Source: Ptychodera flava (taxonomy: Eukaryota > Hemichordata > Enteropneusta > Ptychoderidae). Taken from it: a stretch of DNA of 64,000 bases. Each line of letters begins with the position of its first letter. Positions within the stretch are counted from its first letter, which is position 1. The notes beneath the pieces are model-generated. The model was not told the DNA's origin and searched no databases. It was given only the letters and a program-made list of their open reading frames with translations. Positions 12,230-33,309 of the stretch are shown here, piece by piece. The translations under genes were made by a program, and so were the position numbers. The stretch is taken from the NCBI RefSeq assembly GCF_041260155.1, contig NC_091936.1:40451963-40515962 (forward strand), written 5' to 3'.

Positions 12230-12544
12230 TAGCCCTGCGTACGATGCTGTGTGTTCCGCTACAGCTAACCGCCCCGCTCACCACAGCCCTGCAAAGACCC
12301 GTACGTTGGGTCGGTGACTTCATATCCATTTTGGGACTTGACGTAAAAAGCCAAATTACTGCCGAAATTCAGCGTTCTTAGGCCCAAGTCGTATCCCAGC
12401 CTACCTCAGCTACTCGATCGCTTCCAAAAATGACAGTCTTTTATTCACTTCTCGTAAATAACCGTCGATGTCGGCAACTCTCTCGCTGGCCCTGCGTACG
12501 ATGCTGTGTGTTAGCTGTAGCACATAGCATCGTACGCAGGGCTA
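12230..12544. mobile_element. 315-bp terminal-inverted-repeat element with 9-bp target duplication
   Basis: The left end reads TAGCCCTGCGTACGATGC and the right end is its complement. The inverted match extends to about 37 bp with one 4-bp gap. GGGGTCAAC flanks both sides (12221-12229 and 12545-12553), a perfect 9-bp duplication. A third copy of the left end (12490-12519) lies just inside the right end and makes a local palindrome. No coding sequence is present, so it is a non-autonomous DNA transposon. A 9-bp duplication is typical of Mutator-like elements, but assignment by ends was not possible. Confidence 0.82.
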
Positions 12545-12553
12545 GGGGTCAAC

Positions 12554-13600
12554 ATGGGGTCGCAGCCATGTTGCCTCCAAACCATTTCTGTCTGCCTCAA
12601 AACTCAATTTCTGTCTGCACTCAAAACTCAAAAATGTCGCATATGAACCTGAAAAATCGATGTAATTTTGTCAAACTTCGGCGAAATTTCAGCCTATAGA
12701 CAAAATTTCATCTAGGTAAGGTAAATTTACTGAAATTTGATCGACAAATAATCCTGAGCTTGAACATGACAGCTCGCCTTCTCCGGGAAGTCATGCATCC
12801 GGCCAGCTGCCCATATGGCCGGGTGCATGAGATTGTTTTCAAGCGACGGCGGCAGACCGTACGGGGCTCTGGATATGAACCTACCGCCGGTGTAGCTGTA
12901 ATAACTGTTGCGTTGTTTTTAATCACCATGGACGAAGTCCGAGGGGACTTATAGGTTTGGTCATGTCCGTGCGTCCGTTCACGCCCAGTACCCAACCCCA
13001 TACAGATGCACGTCGATTTGTTTCACAATGCTTTCAAATTTGGCCGTGTTAGAGGACTTTTTAGTTTACACCTCCATAGACTCCCATGTATAAGGCAGTT
13101 CTCCATAGATTCGCATGTATGATGCCAAGAAAAATAAAAATTTAGTTTCTCATCGTATTCATATTGCCTAAAGGATGCAGTGACACAGTTTTTTTGTCCC
13201 CACGGATAAAGTCCAGGGGGCTTATAGATTGGCTCATATCCGTCCGTGAGTCCATCATTGAGTCCATCGGTTCACGCAAAAGCGCTGTTCACGGTTACAG
13301 GTCTGTTACTAAATATAGCTGTACGCGCGCGACATCGGACACGCAGCTTGAAATGCGGACAAATTTTATCAATGTTGCATGCGTGGCTGTTTTTGCAGCT
13401 TGTACTCTGAGTCGTGAATATGTTTTTTAGTATTAACTGTTACACTAGCAGTCGCCCACTGAGATGTATTTACGTCGTTTTTGCATGCGTAATTTTCAAA
13501 AGCGTAATCTAAAAATGCGGACAAATATTTATTTTTGCATATTAATGAGAGAACAGTGACGTAAACTGTGAACGGCCCTATATCTCAGACATTTTGACAA
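12554..13600. repeat. Repeat-rich DNA with two copies of a GGACTTATAGG module
   Basis: A related block of about 50 bp occurs at 12929-12975 and 13203-13252: a GACGAAGTCC-like start, GGACTTATAG or GGCTTATAG, then repeated TCCGTCCGT-like sequence. It sits just before the 226-bp satellite and may be part of the same dispersed element. A small hairpin (ATGCATCCGGCC and complement) lies at 12773-12808. No gene is recognised. Confidence 0.5.
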
Positions 13601-14500
13601 AATATCATGTGACCTTGGTGACCTTTGACCTCAAATATACATTATTGTCCATAACTCAGTAACCACAAGTGCTAAACCTTTCATATTTGGTATGATGGGA
13701 CACCTTATGACGCCACATATTGTACCTCATTAATTATGTGCATATCTAATTATGAGCGAGCCAATAGAGCAAGAGGTCTGATTTCTGGTATATAGGGATA
13801 AGTTAACAATATAATTTGTTTGACAAAACTTCACGTGACCTCAATGACCTTTGACCTCAAATATACATATTTGTCCACAACTCAGTAACCACAAGTGCTA
13901 CACCCTTCATATTTGGTATGAAAGGACACCTTATGACGCCACATATTGTACCTCATTAATTATGTGCATATCTTATTTTGAGCGAGCCAATAGAGCTAGA
14001 GGTCTGATTTTTGGTATATAGGAATAACTTAGCAATACAATTATTATGACAAAATGTGACGTGACCTCAATGACCTTTGACCTCAAATATATATATTTGT
14101 CCACAACTTAGTAACCACAAGTGCTACATCCTTCATATTTGGTATGATAAGACACCTTATGACACCACATATTGTACCTCATTAATTATGCGCATATATA
14201 ATTTTGAGCGCGCCAATAGAGCTAGAGGTCTGATTTTTGGTATATAGGAATAACTTAGCAATACAATTATTTTGACAAAATGTCACGTGACCTCGATGAC
14301 CTTTGACCTCAAATATATATATTTGTCCACAACTCAGTAAACACAAGTGCTACACCCTTCATAAATGGTATGATGGGACACCTTATGACACCACATATTG
14401 TACCTCATTAATTATACGCATATCTAATTCTGAGCAAGCCAATAGAGCTGGATGTCCGATTTTGGTATATAGGGATAACTATAGGGTAGAAATCTAAATA
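13600..14500 (+). repeat. 226-bp satellite, four tandem monomers
   Basis: The unit starts near GTGACCTCAATGACC and contains CACAAGTGCTACACC, GGACACCTTATGAC and CAATAGAGCTAGAGGTC. Equivalent points lie at 13610, 13836, 14062 and 14288, an exact 226-bp spacing. The monomers differ by scattered substitutions, so the array is not brand new. No coding frame runs through it. Confidence 0.92.
13610..14309 (-). promoter_or_regulatory. Four AGGTCA triplets (DR1 + DR3), one per satellite monomer
   Basis: Each monomer carries TGACCT-3 bp-TGACCT-1 bp-TGACCT at 13610-13631, 13836-13857, 14062-14083 and 14288-14309. On the minus strand this is AGGTCA spaced by 1 and then 3 bases, the DR1 and DR3 layouts bound by nuclear receptor dimers. 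All twelve half-sites are intact by eye. Whether any receptor binds them is unknown. Confidence 0.55.
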
Positions 14501-15111
14501 TGCCCATCTAAATATTAGACATCTACCATCGAGAACAAAAGAAATTTGCTGTAATTTGAATATTTAAGGAGTTTAAGCAATTCCCGCTATAAATAAAGAA
14601 CCCCTGCCTCAAACTCCACAAAAGTTGCTAGACATATTTTGCCGTTGTCATGCCATTGCTTCGTTTAATAACCAGTTAATCAAATGCCTCATTGACAGGA
14701 GGAAATTCAAGACCATATTTGAATAGTAGTATATATTGTCCTCAAAATTACTCTATCACGGCCCAAGTACTCATTGCCTTCAGCAATACTGCCTTGTTAT
14801 TATTATTATTATTATTATTTCAGAGCAGGAAACTACTCTCTTACACTTGAAAAATAATTATCATCGCAATTGAGCCCAATTTCCCCCTAAATGCTACGAT
14901 GAAATCCTTTGCGTGCAGTCTTTTGCCATGAACGGTAAATATTCCAATCTCCCGCCCACCTCCATGACCCGAGCGCCACCCCGCATATGTGTCCATGGGT
15001 GACGTCACATTGCCGAGGTATGCCAAGGTCACAGAGCTATTGTATTCACAACAGTAAAGTTCAGTGGTTGGCGGTTGAGCTGACATAGGGTTGACACGGA
15101 ACAAATCTGAC
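14501..15111. other. Gap before PAQR4; short microsatellite
   Basis: The start shares TCTAAATATGCCCAT with a dispersed element seen at 27.7 and 60.4 kb, so a scrap of it may lie at 14483-14520. A (TTA)n run lies at 14796-14820. The last 200 bp presumably hold the PAQR4 promoter and 5' untranslated region, but no core element stands out. Confidence 0.4.
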
Positions 15112-15271
15112 ATGTCGACGTCTGTACGTCTAGTGGACTTCGCATGTATGCCTGATCATCTCCGGTTCAATCGGTTTGTGTTGACCGGTTACAGGCCTCT
15201 TATGTCCGTTGTAGGATGTCTTTACAGCCTTTTCTACTTCCACAACGAGTCAATTAATGTGTACTCCCACC
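15112..15271 (+). CDS. PAQR4 exon 1
   Basis: It holds residues 1-53 and the first base of codon 54. The donor reads CACC|GTAAGT. It carries the first metal-site motif and the GYRP signature before the first membrane helix. Confidence 0.92.
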
Positions 15272-16480
15272 GTAAGTATGAACATGGTGACTGCGCAGAG
15301 TAAATGTGTGTACGTGTTCTATAGTGACCTTCGATTTTCAACTCGTTGTTTCTCACGGCCTGTCAAAGGTCCTGTTCGATCAATGCGATACTTCATCGCT
15401 TCCCACCATTATATACCTACTGCTGGTGGTGGACACATCTTCAAATAAATTGCCATAGTATGACAGTTGATGATGTTTCAGTGTAATCGTCCAGGTCATT
15501 AGCAGAAAAAAGAAACGAAGGTCTTGATAAACACCGAACTGCCAAGGCTTGTCCTTGTAACATTGTATATATGACCGGGTCCTGAATTCTGTGAGACCGT
15601 AGACATTAGAAGCTATGCTTAGACGTAGAAAACGTCACGAGCAACGCCAGGTCGCGACTCGCGCTTCCGAGAATCGATGAAAGATTTCTTAGGGGCAGAC
15701 CATTTGATTTCGGGGGGGGCTGTAGGAAATAGGTATGGCAACATTTTGTTTTTCACTTATCCTGGCAAGAAAATTTGCTTTTTAAAGGGTACCTTGTAAG
15801 AAATTTGTCAAGAAGAGTCAAAGCAATTTTTCACAAAGACCAAAGTCGCTGATTTGCAAACTATGGTATCATGCGCATAGAACTATAAATTACCCACAAT
15901 CGCGTTTGATTCAAACAAATAAAGGTTTCTTTCTTATAAGTTTTCCTGCCCTGTGTATTAGCAGTAACGGAAATCATATAATTTTTTAAATAACATTTAA
16001 TATAATTGCGGTCAGATATTTCAGTAAAAATTGCAAAAGTAAAGTTACATACTCTGCAGTTACCCTTGGGAAGCAAGTTATGGCAAACTGTAGGGGTCAT
16101 TCTCTTAGAAAAGCAGTAATTAACTTTCTTTTGTCATTTCCGTTGGGAAAAAATCAATATCCTTTTGTTTCATAAAACAGGTGTAACTAGTCCCCTTGCT
16201 TTCAATCAGATTATTCTGTATCGTTGTCGACACTAACCTGTGGAAAATTTTGCAAAAATACTAAGGGACTGGTCAGTTTCTTCGGCCTGGGGGGGCCGGT
16301 GGATTATTTTTTGCCGACGTCAAAAAGTGGCTGACCCCCCCATTCCAAATTTTGAAAACAGGGTGACCCCCCTATTCCAAATTTCGAAAACAGGGTGACC
16401 CCCCCCCCTGGGGCGCGACATAGGTAAAATAAAAGGTGGACATAACGTCATATATATAATATATATATATATATATTATA

Positions 16481-16570
<90 letters not shown>

Positions 16571-19500
16571 TATATTTTACATTTTACATACCGTATATTT
16601 ATATTTTAAATAGTCATTCTATGTTTTTAATGAAATTGTTGACATGTCAGTTGTAAGATAGGACTTTCAAAGTGTCAATCTTAAAGTTTGAATACAGTAC
16701 ATTTTGAATGAGCTGTATTTTGAATGAGCTGTGAATGTATTTCACACTTTCTATGCTTAACCAGATGTCCTGAACTGTTGTACAGAAATGGATGTCAATC
16801 ATTAATATCAAAGAGGAAAAAGCAGTGAATCAAAAACTTTGATGGGTGTTAAGACTTGCCAACCATCCAATTAAATTTCCTGAGGAGCCATAGAGAGCTT
16901 TTTTAGCCAAATCTGATGTGTACAGTGTCTGAGAGGACCTTTTCTTGTAAATTGAAACCATAAAAGCACAGCTATAATGACAAAAACTGCCTTTTTTAAC
17001 TGTTATTTTGTTCATAAAAAGCATCTTTCTACAGAAAACCTGTGAAACAAAGGAAAATAATTGCATCAATGAGAAGGAAAGATATCTTGTCATTTTTCTA
17101 TCTCTAAAATAAGTCACTGTATCAAATATATATTGTGAAATATTTGTGCATGTTGCTTTCTCATACTGAATTCTCATAGAGAGAACAGAATTTGTCATCC
17201 TTTTCATATGAAATGCAGATTTCATAATGGTACACTTTCACTTAGCAAACATCAAGATATCTCTGATTTATTCAAGTATGGCGCCCGAAGGGCGCGCCGA
17301 AAAATATGAAACATCCTGATATCTCTGATATATATGCCTGGTATATTAAAGTCATGCACCTGAAGGGCATGCTGAAAAATGTCTGATATATTAAAGTAAT
17401 GCGCTTGAAGAGCACGCTGAAAAATATTGAACATACAGATATCTCTGATGTATGTATGCTTGATATGTTAAAGTTGGGCGTGCTGAAAAATATGACTGAT
17501 TATTAAAGTTACGCGCCCGAAGGGCGCGCCGAAAAATACAACTGAATGATGAAATTTGTGGCTGACACTAGCATTTTAGGCAATGATGAGCCTGTGTCAA
17601 AATTCAAAAACACACTGACCCCCCCTATTGGGCATTTCAAAAACATGGTGACCCCCCCCCTATCACCAAAGTCAAAAACAGGGTGACCCCCCCCCCCATG
17701 AATCCACCCCCCCCCCAGGCTGAAGAAACTGACCAGTCCCTAATCTCTACTAGTAAATCTCTAAATCAACCATAATTTTCCATATCGTTTAAAATGGGAA
17801 TAGGGAAGAATGGTGTGCTGAAAAGCATGTTTTCAGAATTTTTAAAAGTAGTCTATGAATATGTCTAAAAATGAAAGACATTGTTGACTTTACCAAGGAA
17901 TCTCCGATGGTGCAAATCATAAAGAGTCTTCAAGTTGAGATATTTCCAGTACTGTGGAACATCACTATATTAGGAAATGACCAGGACTGGTGTCTTGCAT
18001 GTGAGTGCATCATTCAGGAATTCTCAAAACAGATCCGGACACTTCTTGATTATTCAATATATACAAATCATGAATAATGTTACCTCTACCTATCTACAAT
18101 CTCCTATCATTTTTGTCTTTATTTTTAATTGATAGTTACAAATCTTCCATTAAACAGCCTGTGTAGTTCTTTTGAAAATCACTCCGCAGGTTGCTACAGA
18201 TGTTCGTATTCAGTTAGATGAGTTGATTTCGGACAGCGTAGCTTTTCCGTTATCAACCAAATATAAGGCTGCAGAAATACTCTTTCTGGTTGTTTGAAGA
18301 TTGAACTTTGGTTGTCAGCTACCAAGCATTCTACAAAATTTGCCGTTTAGGGACAAAGTAGCTTTTCTGTACCTTTTTTCTCAAGTACAGTTAGCTTTTT
18401 CAGGTTGAAAAAAGTATGTAGAGTTGTTTTACTTGATTTCAACAAAGTTTTATATAGTGTGTATTTATTCTTCAAATATTTATTCTCAAAATATTGTGAA
18501 ATTTTTTTTGTACAGCAAAGATTTGCTATCATGTAAAATACTACTTCATGGTTATTAGTAAGGATTTATGCATGTTAATTGTTCTTTCATTGCTTCAGCA
18601 GTTTTCATCAGAGTTTACGACGCACAATATTAGAGGTAAAAGCGGAGTTAAAAGGACCGTGGGGGCACAATAGGGGGATTAATGATGACGCAGCTACTTG
18701 CATACCCTGGGCGGGAGTTTTTAAATTCTCATAGCATCGCTTTGACCGTACGATAAATTTGAATAATCATGTTGGGCAATTTCGGGACATATGCAAAGAC
18801 GGGTCAAATGGTCGTACAGGGAATACATTTTGAAACACATGCGCTCTCCGACAAAAAACGGAACATTTTTAAAGTTTATTTTCGACTCAAGAGTAGTCGC
18901 TATATATTCACAGACATCAAATGCAAGATTCAGTGACAATGAACGCCTTAAACATGGCAAAATTATGGGATTCTGGGATCAAAGACGATCAGTAACGTGG
19001 CTTTTTTACATTTGCATAGACTTACGAGAATCCTGCTTTTATAGGGGAAGTTCCTGTTTAATAAGAGGTGTTTGTATGATGCAGAATAATAGTATGCTGT
19101 TTAGTTTTAACCTGTCAGGGTGTTGAAAGTTTTAACTGGTCATAACTTTTTCTATTTCCATCATTGTTTAAAAACTATGTCAATGTCAACGTGTTTTACA
19201 GAAGACTGGCGTTAATGCAATTGCATGTGCAATGAATATCAGAAATTAAAATTATTTACTGAGATTTGAGTTGCAGCTGAAAAGTTTTATTTTCTTCATT
19301 AAATATTTTATCAAATGACATACAACATAATGTCATCGGTGATACCATTGCTTTCTTTTGCAATAAAAATCGGTTCAAAAATGTTAACTTTAAAGTTCAT
19401 ATACATATTAAACTGAATGGCAAATATTGGAAAATTCATTATCTGACGCTTAGCAGTAATGCATTTGTAAACAACTTGCAAATTACCAGTATACAAGTAT

Positions 19501-21472
19501 ACATTCATGCATACTCAGGTTCCTTCTTGCATATTTCCACTAGTCTATTCATACAATATATCCTATGCTGCATATTAATCAATTAAAGCTCGGCCCTATA
19601 TCAACCCCGTAGGCGGTAGCTCCAGAGACCACTGAAGACACAATCTGCTATCTTAGGGTACACGGCAACAAATTATCTTTCTTACAGCCTTCCTTGAAGC
19701 AAATTTTTCCCTGCCCACTGGGCAGACAATATTATCCGTAAAAATTGCCAGCAACCACTTTTTTCAAAAATCATCCAGCCCCTCTCCCCGAAAGCTAATA
19801 GCCGGTTTCATTTTACCAACTTCTTTCTCAACACCACAAACACACCCACATCCACTTCCGCATGGCAACCGAGAGATACATGGTGAAGACATTCTTGAAA
19901 ACAGTATTATTCGAATGATATACATTTACCGTTATAAAATTATAGTGAACTGTTCTGCTTTCACTCACCGTCTTGCTCTTCTTTATAATGAATTCCAAGG
20001 AAGAATACCCCGCTTTCTAGCCTCTGTACACTTTTACGGAGCTTCCCTGAAATATTAAGGAGTGGGTTTGGGGTGTAGGGGAGGGGCATGTTTTAGACAA
20101 CCGTTGATCACGGGTTTTAGAGTGTGAAATACGCACGGAACTACTTCCATGGTATTAATTTAATATCCTAGTGTATCGTTTGTGTCGCTCTTGCTCTCTC
20201 AACAAACTATCCTCAATTTATGATGTTATATATATGTAATATATATGTGTGTGTGTGTATGTGTCACCCAATGATATGTGTGATACGTATTTATAAGAGA
20301 GAGGGGTTGGGAGGGAGAACATTTTATAATACCTTAAAAGTGATGTACTTCTACTCTCTAATGATCAAAGTTACATTTTCCATTCGTTATTGGGAATTGA
20401 ATCTTTCTTTCCTTTTTCCAGTGCTTCCATTGCTTTACATTTTATTGATGATGCCCGTTCACTTACCGTGGCAAACCATCTCAGGATCGGTCACGTGGCT
20501 ATCAATACTCCACTCTGCGTCCGTCGTCGTCGTCCTCAGTGGCAGCGTCGCCTATCATTTGTGTATGAATCATTGCCGGGGACGGACGGTTTACAAGAAA
20601 TTACTCCGAATCGATGTTTGCGGCATATGGACGGTGAACACTTTTGGTGAGTTTGCGAATACAGGACTTGATACTCGGTTTGCTATGTTTTCTGTGGCAA
20701 ACGTGAATCATGGCAAAACTCGTGCTGTCTGGCAGGTAACAACTGACCGTGCAAAACCACGTTTTTCGTATGAATAACGTTTGCATGTCAACTACAATAA
20801 AGTACTCAAAAAGTACATTCCATGAGTTTCACGCACTGGAAGCGTTCGGATAGATCGATTTTCTTTGATTTTTCTCAATGAATACAACTTACATTTTTGC
20901 AGAAGGCAGGTCCAATGTTCTACAGTTAAAATTTGTTTGCTTTTCAAGTGTATCCTTCAATTTCAATATCACTTAAGTGATTTGTTTCTTTTTCTGTTTT
21001 GTTATTTTTGTTGGTTTTTGTTTTGTTTTGTTTTTGTTTTGCAGGCTGTCTTGCAAATGTGAGTGCAACATTTGGTGATAGGTCGATAGGTGGCTGGCTC
21101 GTTCCGGCAGGACTTTATGTGCTATTCTCTATCGTGTCGTTACGAATGGTACTGTCGAGTCGAACACAGCTTGATCGCGCCATTGCCTTCCTCGTACCAT
21201 CACTAGCAAGGTATATCGCAATCTACCTCCGTGCCACGGGCTATCTAGGAGGCAGCCCAACGGCTCTTCAATATATCATTTGTACTGAAGTTCTTTCACT
21301 CATCGGAGCCACTATAAATGTCTGTCGTATCCCGGAACGTTGGTCTCCAGGTCTATTTGACTACGTATTCAACAGTCATCAAATTTTCCACTTCCTTTCG
21401 CTTATTGGGCTATTCACTCTGCATACGGGCGCACTAGATGACATGAGATGGCTTGATCAGCGACTTAAATAA
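15112..21472 (+). CDS. PAQR4 homologue, three exons, 270 residues
   Basis: Exons 15112-15271, 20422-20646 and 21045-21472 join in phase to 271 codons including the stop; human PAQR4 has 273 residues. The N-terminus LRFNRFVLTGYRP and SLFYFHNESINVYSH match PAQR4 closely. The three metal-site motifs of the family are present: E46xxN49xxxH53, S95xxxH99 and H240xxxH244. The chain is a multi-pass membrane protein of the progestin and adipoQ receptor family. PAQR4 is linked in vertebrates to Golgi ceramide and sphingolipid handling; function here is by homology only. All introns have GT-AG ends (GTAAGT, GTGAGT donors). Intron 1 is 5.15 kb and hosts a 1.5 kb transposon. The ATG at 15112 was chosen because it aligns with the family start. 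A likely poly(A) signal lies at 21713. Confidence 0.93.
16451..16575. repeat. (TA)n and (TATG)n microsatellite
   Basis: TA repeats run from about 16451 to 16545, with a short TG interruption, and then pass into TATG repeats up to about 16570. The array lies within the 16265-17740 element. Confidence 0.9.
17281..17530. repeat. Array of C(GAA)G mini-hairpins
   Basis: The unit is roughly TTAAAGT-hairpin-GAAAAATA. Perfect hairpins GCGCCC-GAA-GGGCGC lie at 17281-17295 and 17513-17527. Variant units lie at about 17354-17372, 17401-17417 and 17476-17490, some with paired changes in the stem. The C-GAA-G loop is the class of unusually stable DNA mini-hairpin. Confidence 0.7.
17741..20421. other. Rest of PAQR4 intron 1, no further feature
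   Basis: No exon, repeat pair or domain-bearing frame was recognised. The stretch ends at a good pyrimidine tract and acceptor (CCTTTTTCCAG) for exon 2. Confidence 0.5.
20422..20646 (+). CDS. PAQR4 exon 2
   Basis: It covers the rest of codon 54 to the first base of codon 129. The second metal-site motif S95-V-A-Y-H99 lies here, followed by RIDVCGIWTVNTFG. The acceptor is TTTTTCCAG and the donor G|GTGAGT. Confidence 0.93.
21045..21472 (+). CDS. PAQR4 exon 3 and stop
   Basis: It starts after TTTTGCAG and completes codon 129 (Gly). It encodes the last membrane helices, the PERWSPGLFDYVFNSHQ signature and the H240xxxH244 motif. TAA lies at 21470-21472. Confidence 0.93.
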
Positions 21473-21712
21473 GACATCATATTCCACTCGAGAAAGGTTC
21501 TACATTCACAAAGAATTTAGGCGTTTGCAGGTGCGATGTCGGAAATCTGGTGAGCTTCTAACCACTCAAAAATACACGTAATGCGAATATCAGTCAGCAT
21601 CGTATGGGTCGTGTTCACGTGGAAACCATGGTCTTCGACTGCTCACAGGATGCAATATACATGCCAGCTACCGCCTTATGAACAGAAGGATTAGCTCAGC
21701 TGTGTCTTGAAT

Positions 21713-21718
21713 AATAAA
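21713..21718 (+). terminator. Candidate poly(A) signal of PAQR4
   Basis: AATAAA lies 241 bp downstream of the stop codon, a plausible distance. No downstream GU-rich element was verified. Confidence 0.5.
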
Positions 21719-22931
21719 ATCAACTTTGGGGAAACTCATCGGTGTATCAGATCCTTTACTACATAAGGTGAAACACCCCACGGACTTTTATATTTACTTG
21801 GAATAAATTGCACACGTACATCTATTCTCTGTAAAGAATTTGTCACACTGCATTGCAATGATTTATTACAGTATGCAGAAATTTCAGAAGATGTATTTCT
21901 TTTTTTCCCCGAAAATATCGATAAGTTAAGAAGTGAAAGCATTTCCCTATGTTTTCTATTCCGTCTTTGCTGTTATTTGTCATGGCTTTTGTTCTTTGTA
22001 GTTGCCTTATCTTTTATATTTTTTGAAAAAGGTTAAAAAATTTAATGTAGTCGTCCCATGAATTAAATGTAGGGAGCTCAATAAGACTTAAGCATTGCCT
22101 CTTTCTGTCCTCATAGATTTCTACAGTCTATCTTTACAAGTAATTGATATGATATGACAAGTGTGTTGATGACTGATATCTAGCTCTTTATGTAAGAAAG
22201 AGCATTTAAATAATGACGAACGGGGGCTGATTTCGACCGACAAATATTATTTAATATTTTCAAAAGTCTGTATTGTCTCGTACAATAGTTTTAAAATGAC
22301 TTCGAAGCAAATGTTGCTGAGAAATAAGCCATGATTGCTATCAAGATTGCATAAATCACTAGTGCAAAACATTCTAATCCCAGGCTTTTTTACAACTCAG
22401 TGGACAGAACTCAGTTTTGAATCGAAACTGTTGCAACACCCGTAGCTATTGTGGAGTATATTCGTCCCTGTCACCTACGCGGCATTACAAGTAAGTTATC
22501 ACCGGTGTCCCCACCAAGTTATAGCGTTTCCCGAATCTGTTTTGCATGCTGTCTATGTATCATGTTGACGAGTAAATTCCTACAGAGTTTTACTCTTATT
22601 GTTACGTCTTTTCTTCACTTTTCTTTACGGTCTATGAGGTTCACCACCATCCACTGAAGTGTATCTTCCATGCGCCACTACATATCACCATGGAGTTGAT
22701 CGTGCTGCTGGTTTAGCAGTACTTCTGCTGGTTGGGCCATCTCTTGTTTTTGTCGCTGATTGATTCTGCCAGATCTTCGGATTATTTAGCCGTGCTGCAT
22801 CAGTATACTCGAAATTCTCTGCCAATTTCTTAGGTCCCCTTTACTTTACGGTCTATGGATTGAGGTACCGGTCTGGGATCGTGATGCTTTCAGTGACTGA
22901 CGCTGACTCACCAAGTTGTCTCAGTTGTCTC
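21719..22931. other. Intergenic, nothing recognised
   Basis: Only short frames are present. There is no splice-supported exon or repeat pair. Confidence 0.45.
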
Positions 22932-22939
22932 TTGTAAGC

Positions 22940-23075
22940 ACGGTCGCTTTTGAACCGATACACGACGGCCGCGCTGTGTGGTATGCCTACGAAAAGTAGG
23001 CCCACTTTTCTAATGCCAGAGCCTGAATGTATACCACGCAGCGGCTGCCGTGTATCGGTTCACAAGCGACTGTGG
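22940..23075. mobile_element. 136-bp hairpin element with 8-bp target duplication
   Basis: The arms contain CGAACC-type ends: the left arm reads CGGTCGCTTTTGAACCGATA and the right arm complements it for about 45 bp with few mismatches. TTGTAAGC flanks both sides (22932-22939 and 23076-23083). The 8-bp duplication suggests a hAT-type or related cut-and-paste origin. There is no coding capacity. Confidence 0.78.
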
Positions 23076-23083
23076 TTGTAAGC

Positions 23084-23949
23084 ACCACTTTAGATCTTTG
23101 TTACTAAACAGCAACGGTGAAGACTCAACTTGAAAATGTCCAACTCTACTTTTGTCTAGATAGTATACAACTTATTTTCCAAAGCTACATATTATAATCA
23201 ATGATTGACTTAGCATACAGCTTTAATTAAATAAAGATACGGCGGAAAATATTAAAGGACAGGAAATATTTTCAAACCAAGATGGCATGATCTATCAACT
23301 GGAAGCTTGAGTCAACGTCAACCTCCGGTCATTTCTAAGAACTTAAGCATCTGTAAAAGCAACACATCACTCAACGCAAGACAGACGGTTACTTCAAGAC
23401 TGAGAGTGTAAACAGGATCAGCGAATGACCGGAAGCTACGTCTGCTGGAAATCGTTACTATCAGTCAATTTGATTACCATAGATCAACTTGAAACATCTG
23501 AAATCATGGGGATGGGGATGAGGAAAGTGTTACATTATTACTTTAGGGTGATAAAGCTTCTGGATCTGTTATTTTCGTGCATCTCTGTTTTTCCACTTTC
23601 AAAACACTTTCAAAACGTGAACTTTTAATTGTCTGACTTATACGAAAAAAGTATTGATAATAATATATCAAATAATTCTTGTCCGCCTCTTACTTTACTT
23701 TCATAATTTTCATATGTAAACCACCGTATCGTATTTTTATAAGATTTTCACGGTCCACTCAGGACAGATTTGTTCATGACAAAATGAATGTTACTGTAAG
23801 GCACAAGAGTGTCCACATGTGGTTTAGGGAACAAATCAGTAACCCTTTTTCCTACTGGTGATGGTACTTCAGGAAATGTCTTGTTGCCTTCATTCCTTGC
23901 TGTTGAAAAATGATGAGATGAATATGAATAAACCATCATTATCATCCAA
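23084..23949. other. No gene recognised
   Basis: This is presumably 3' flank or untranslated region of the phospholipase gene on the minus strand. No clear poly(A) signal was identified on that strand. Confidence 0.4.
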
Positions 23950-33076
<9,127 letters not shown>

Positions 33077-33309
33077 TTTAACCTTAGGAAAAATCCAACA
33101 AAGGTAAATTAAATCAGTATATTATGTATTCCTGTTTGTTCGTCACTCGGCCACGACGGACATATTAATTGTCAAACAGTTGCAGCTGTAGCCAGAACAC
33201 ACTGGCGAATCGCAAACCATGTTACATATATCAACCAAGCAGTACAAATATCAAGCTGGCACCAAGAATGCGATATGTAAACACGAATAAATCATAAAAT
33301 TAATCTTAC

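Larger units (their letters stand above)
16265..17740. mobile_element. 1.48 kb PIF/Harbinger-like element in PAQR4 intron 1
   Basis: The ends are inverted repeats GGGACTGGTCAGTTTCTTC and complement. TAA flanks both sides (16262-16264 and 17741-17743), the 3-bp TWA duplication typical of PIF/Harbinger. Inside each end lie long G or C runs with repeated GGGTGACCCCCC-like blocks. No transposase is seen, so it is non-autonomous. It contains a TA/TATG microsatellite and an array of small hairpins. Similar architecture recurs at 49119-50107 and 57563-59225. Confidence 0.85.

Noticed and set aside
13600-14500. 226-bp tandem array as a CRISPR
   Set aside because: The whole unit repeats without unique spacers, and the genome is clearly an intron-bearing eukaryote.
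15692-15722. TTAGGGGCAGACC followed by a G run, like one end of a Harbinger-type element
   Set aside because: No matching right end was found in the window.
16830-17225. 131-residue minus-strand frame
   Set aside because: It lies inside a non-autonomous element with no recognisable domain or similarity to a transposase.
18791-19126. 111-residue plus-strand frame in PAQR4 intron 1
   Set aside because: It has no domain, no splice support and composition like the surrounding intron.
21690-21705. TTAGCTCAGCTGTG, similar to a tRNA A box
   Set aside because: No B box or cloverleaf follows; it lies in the PAQR4 3' region.
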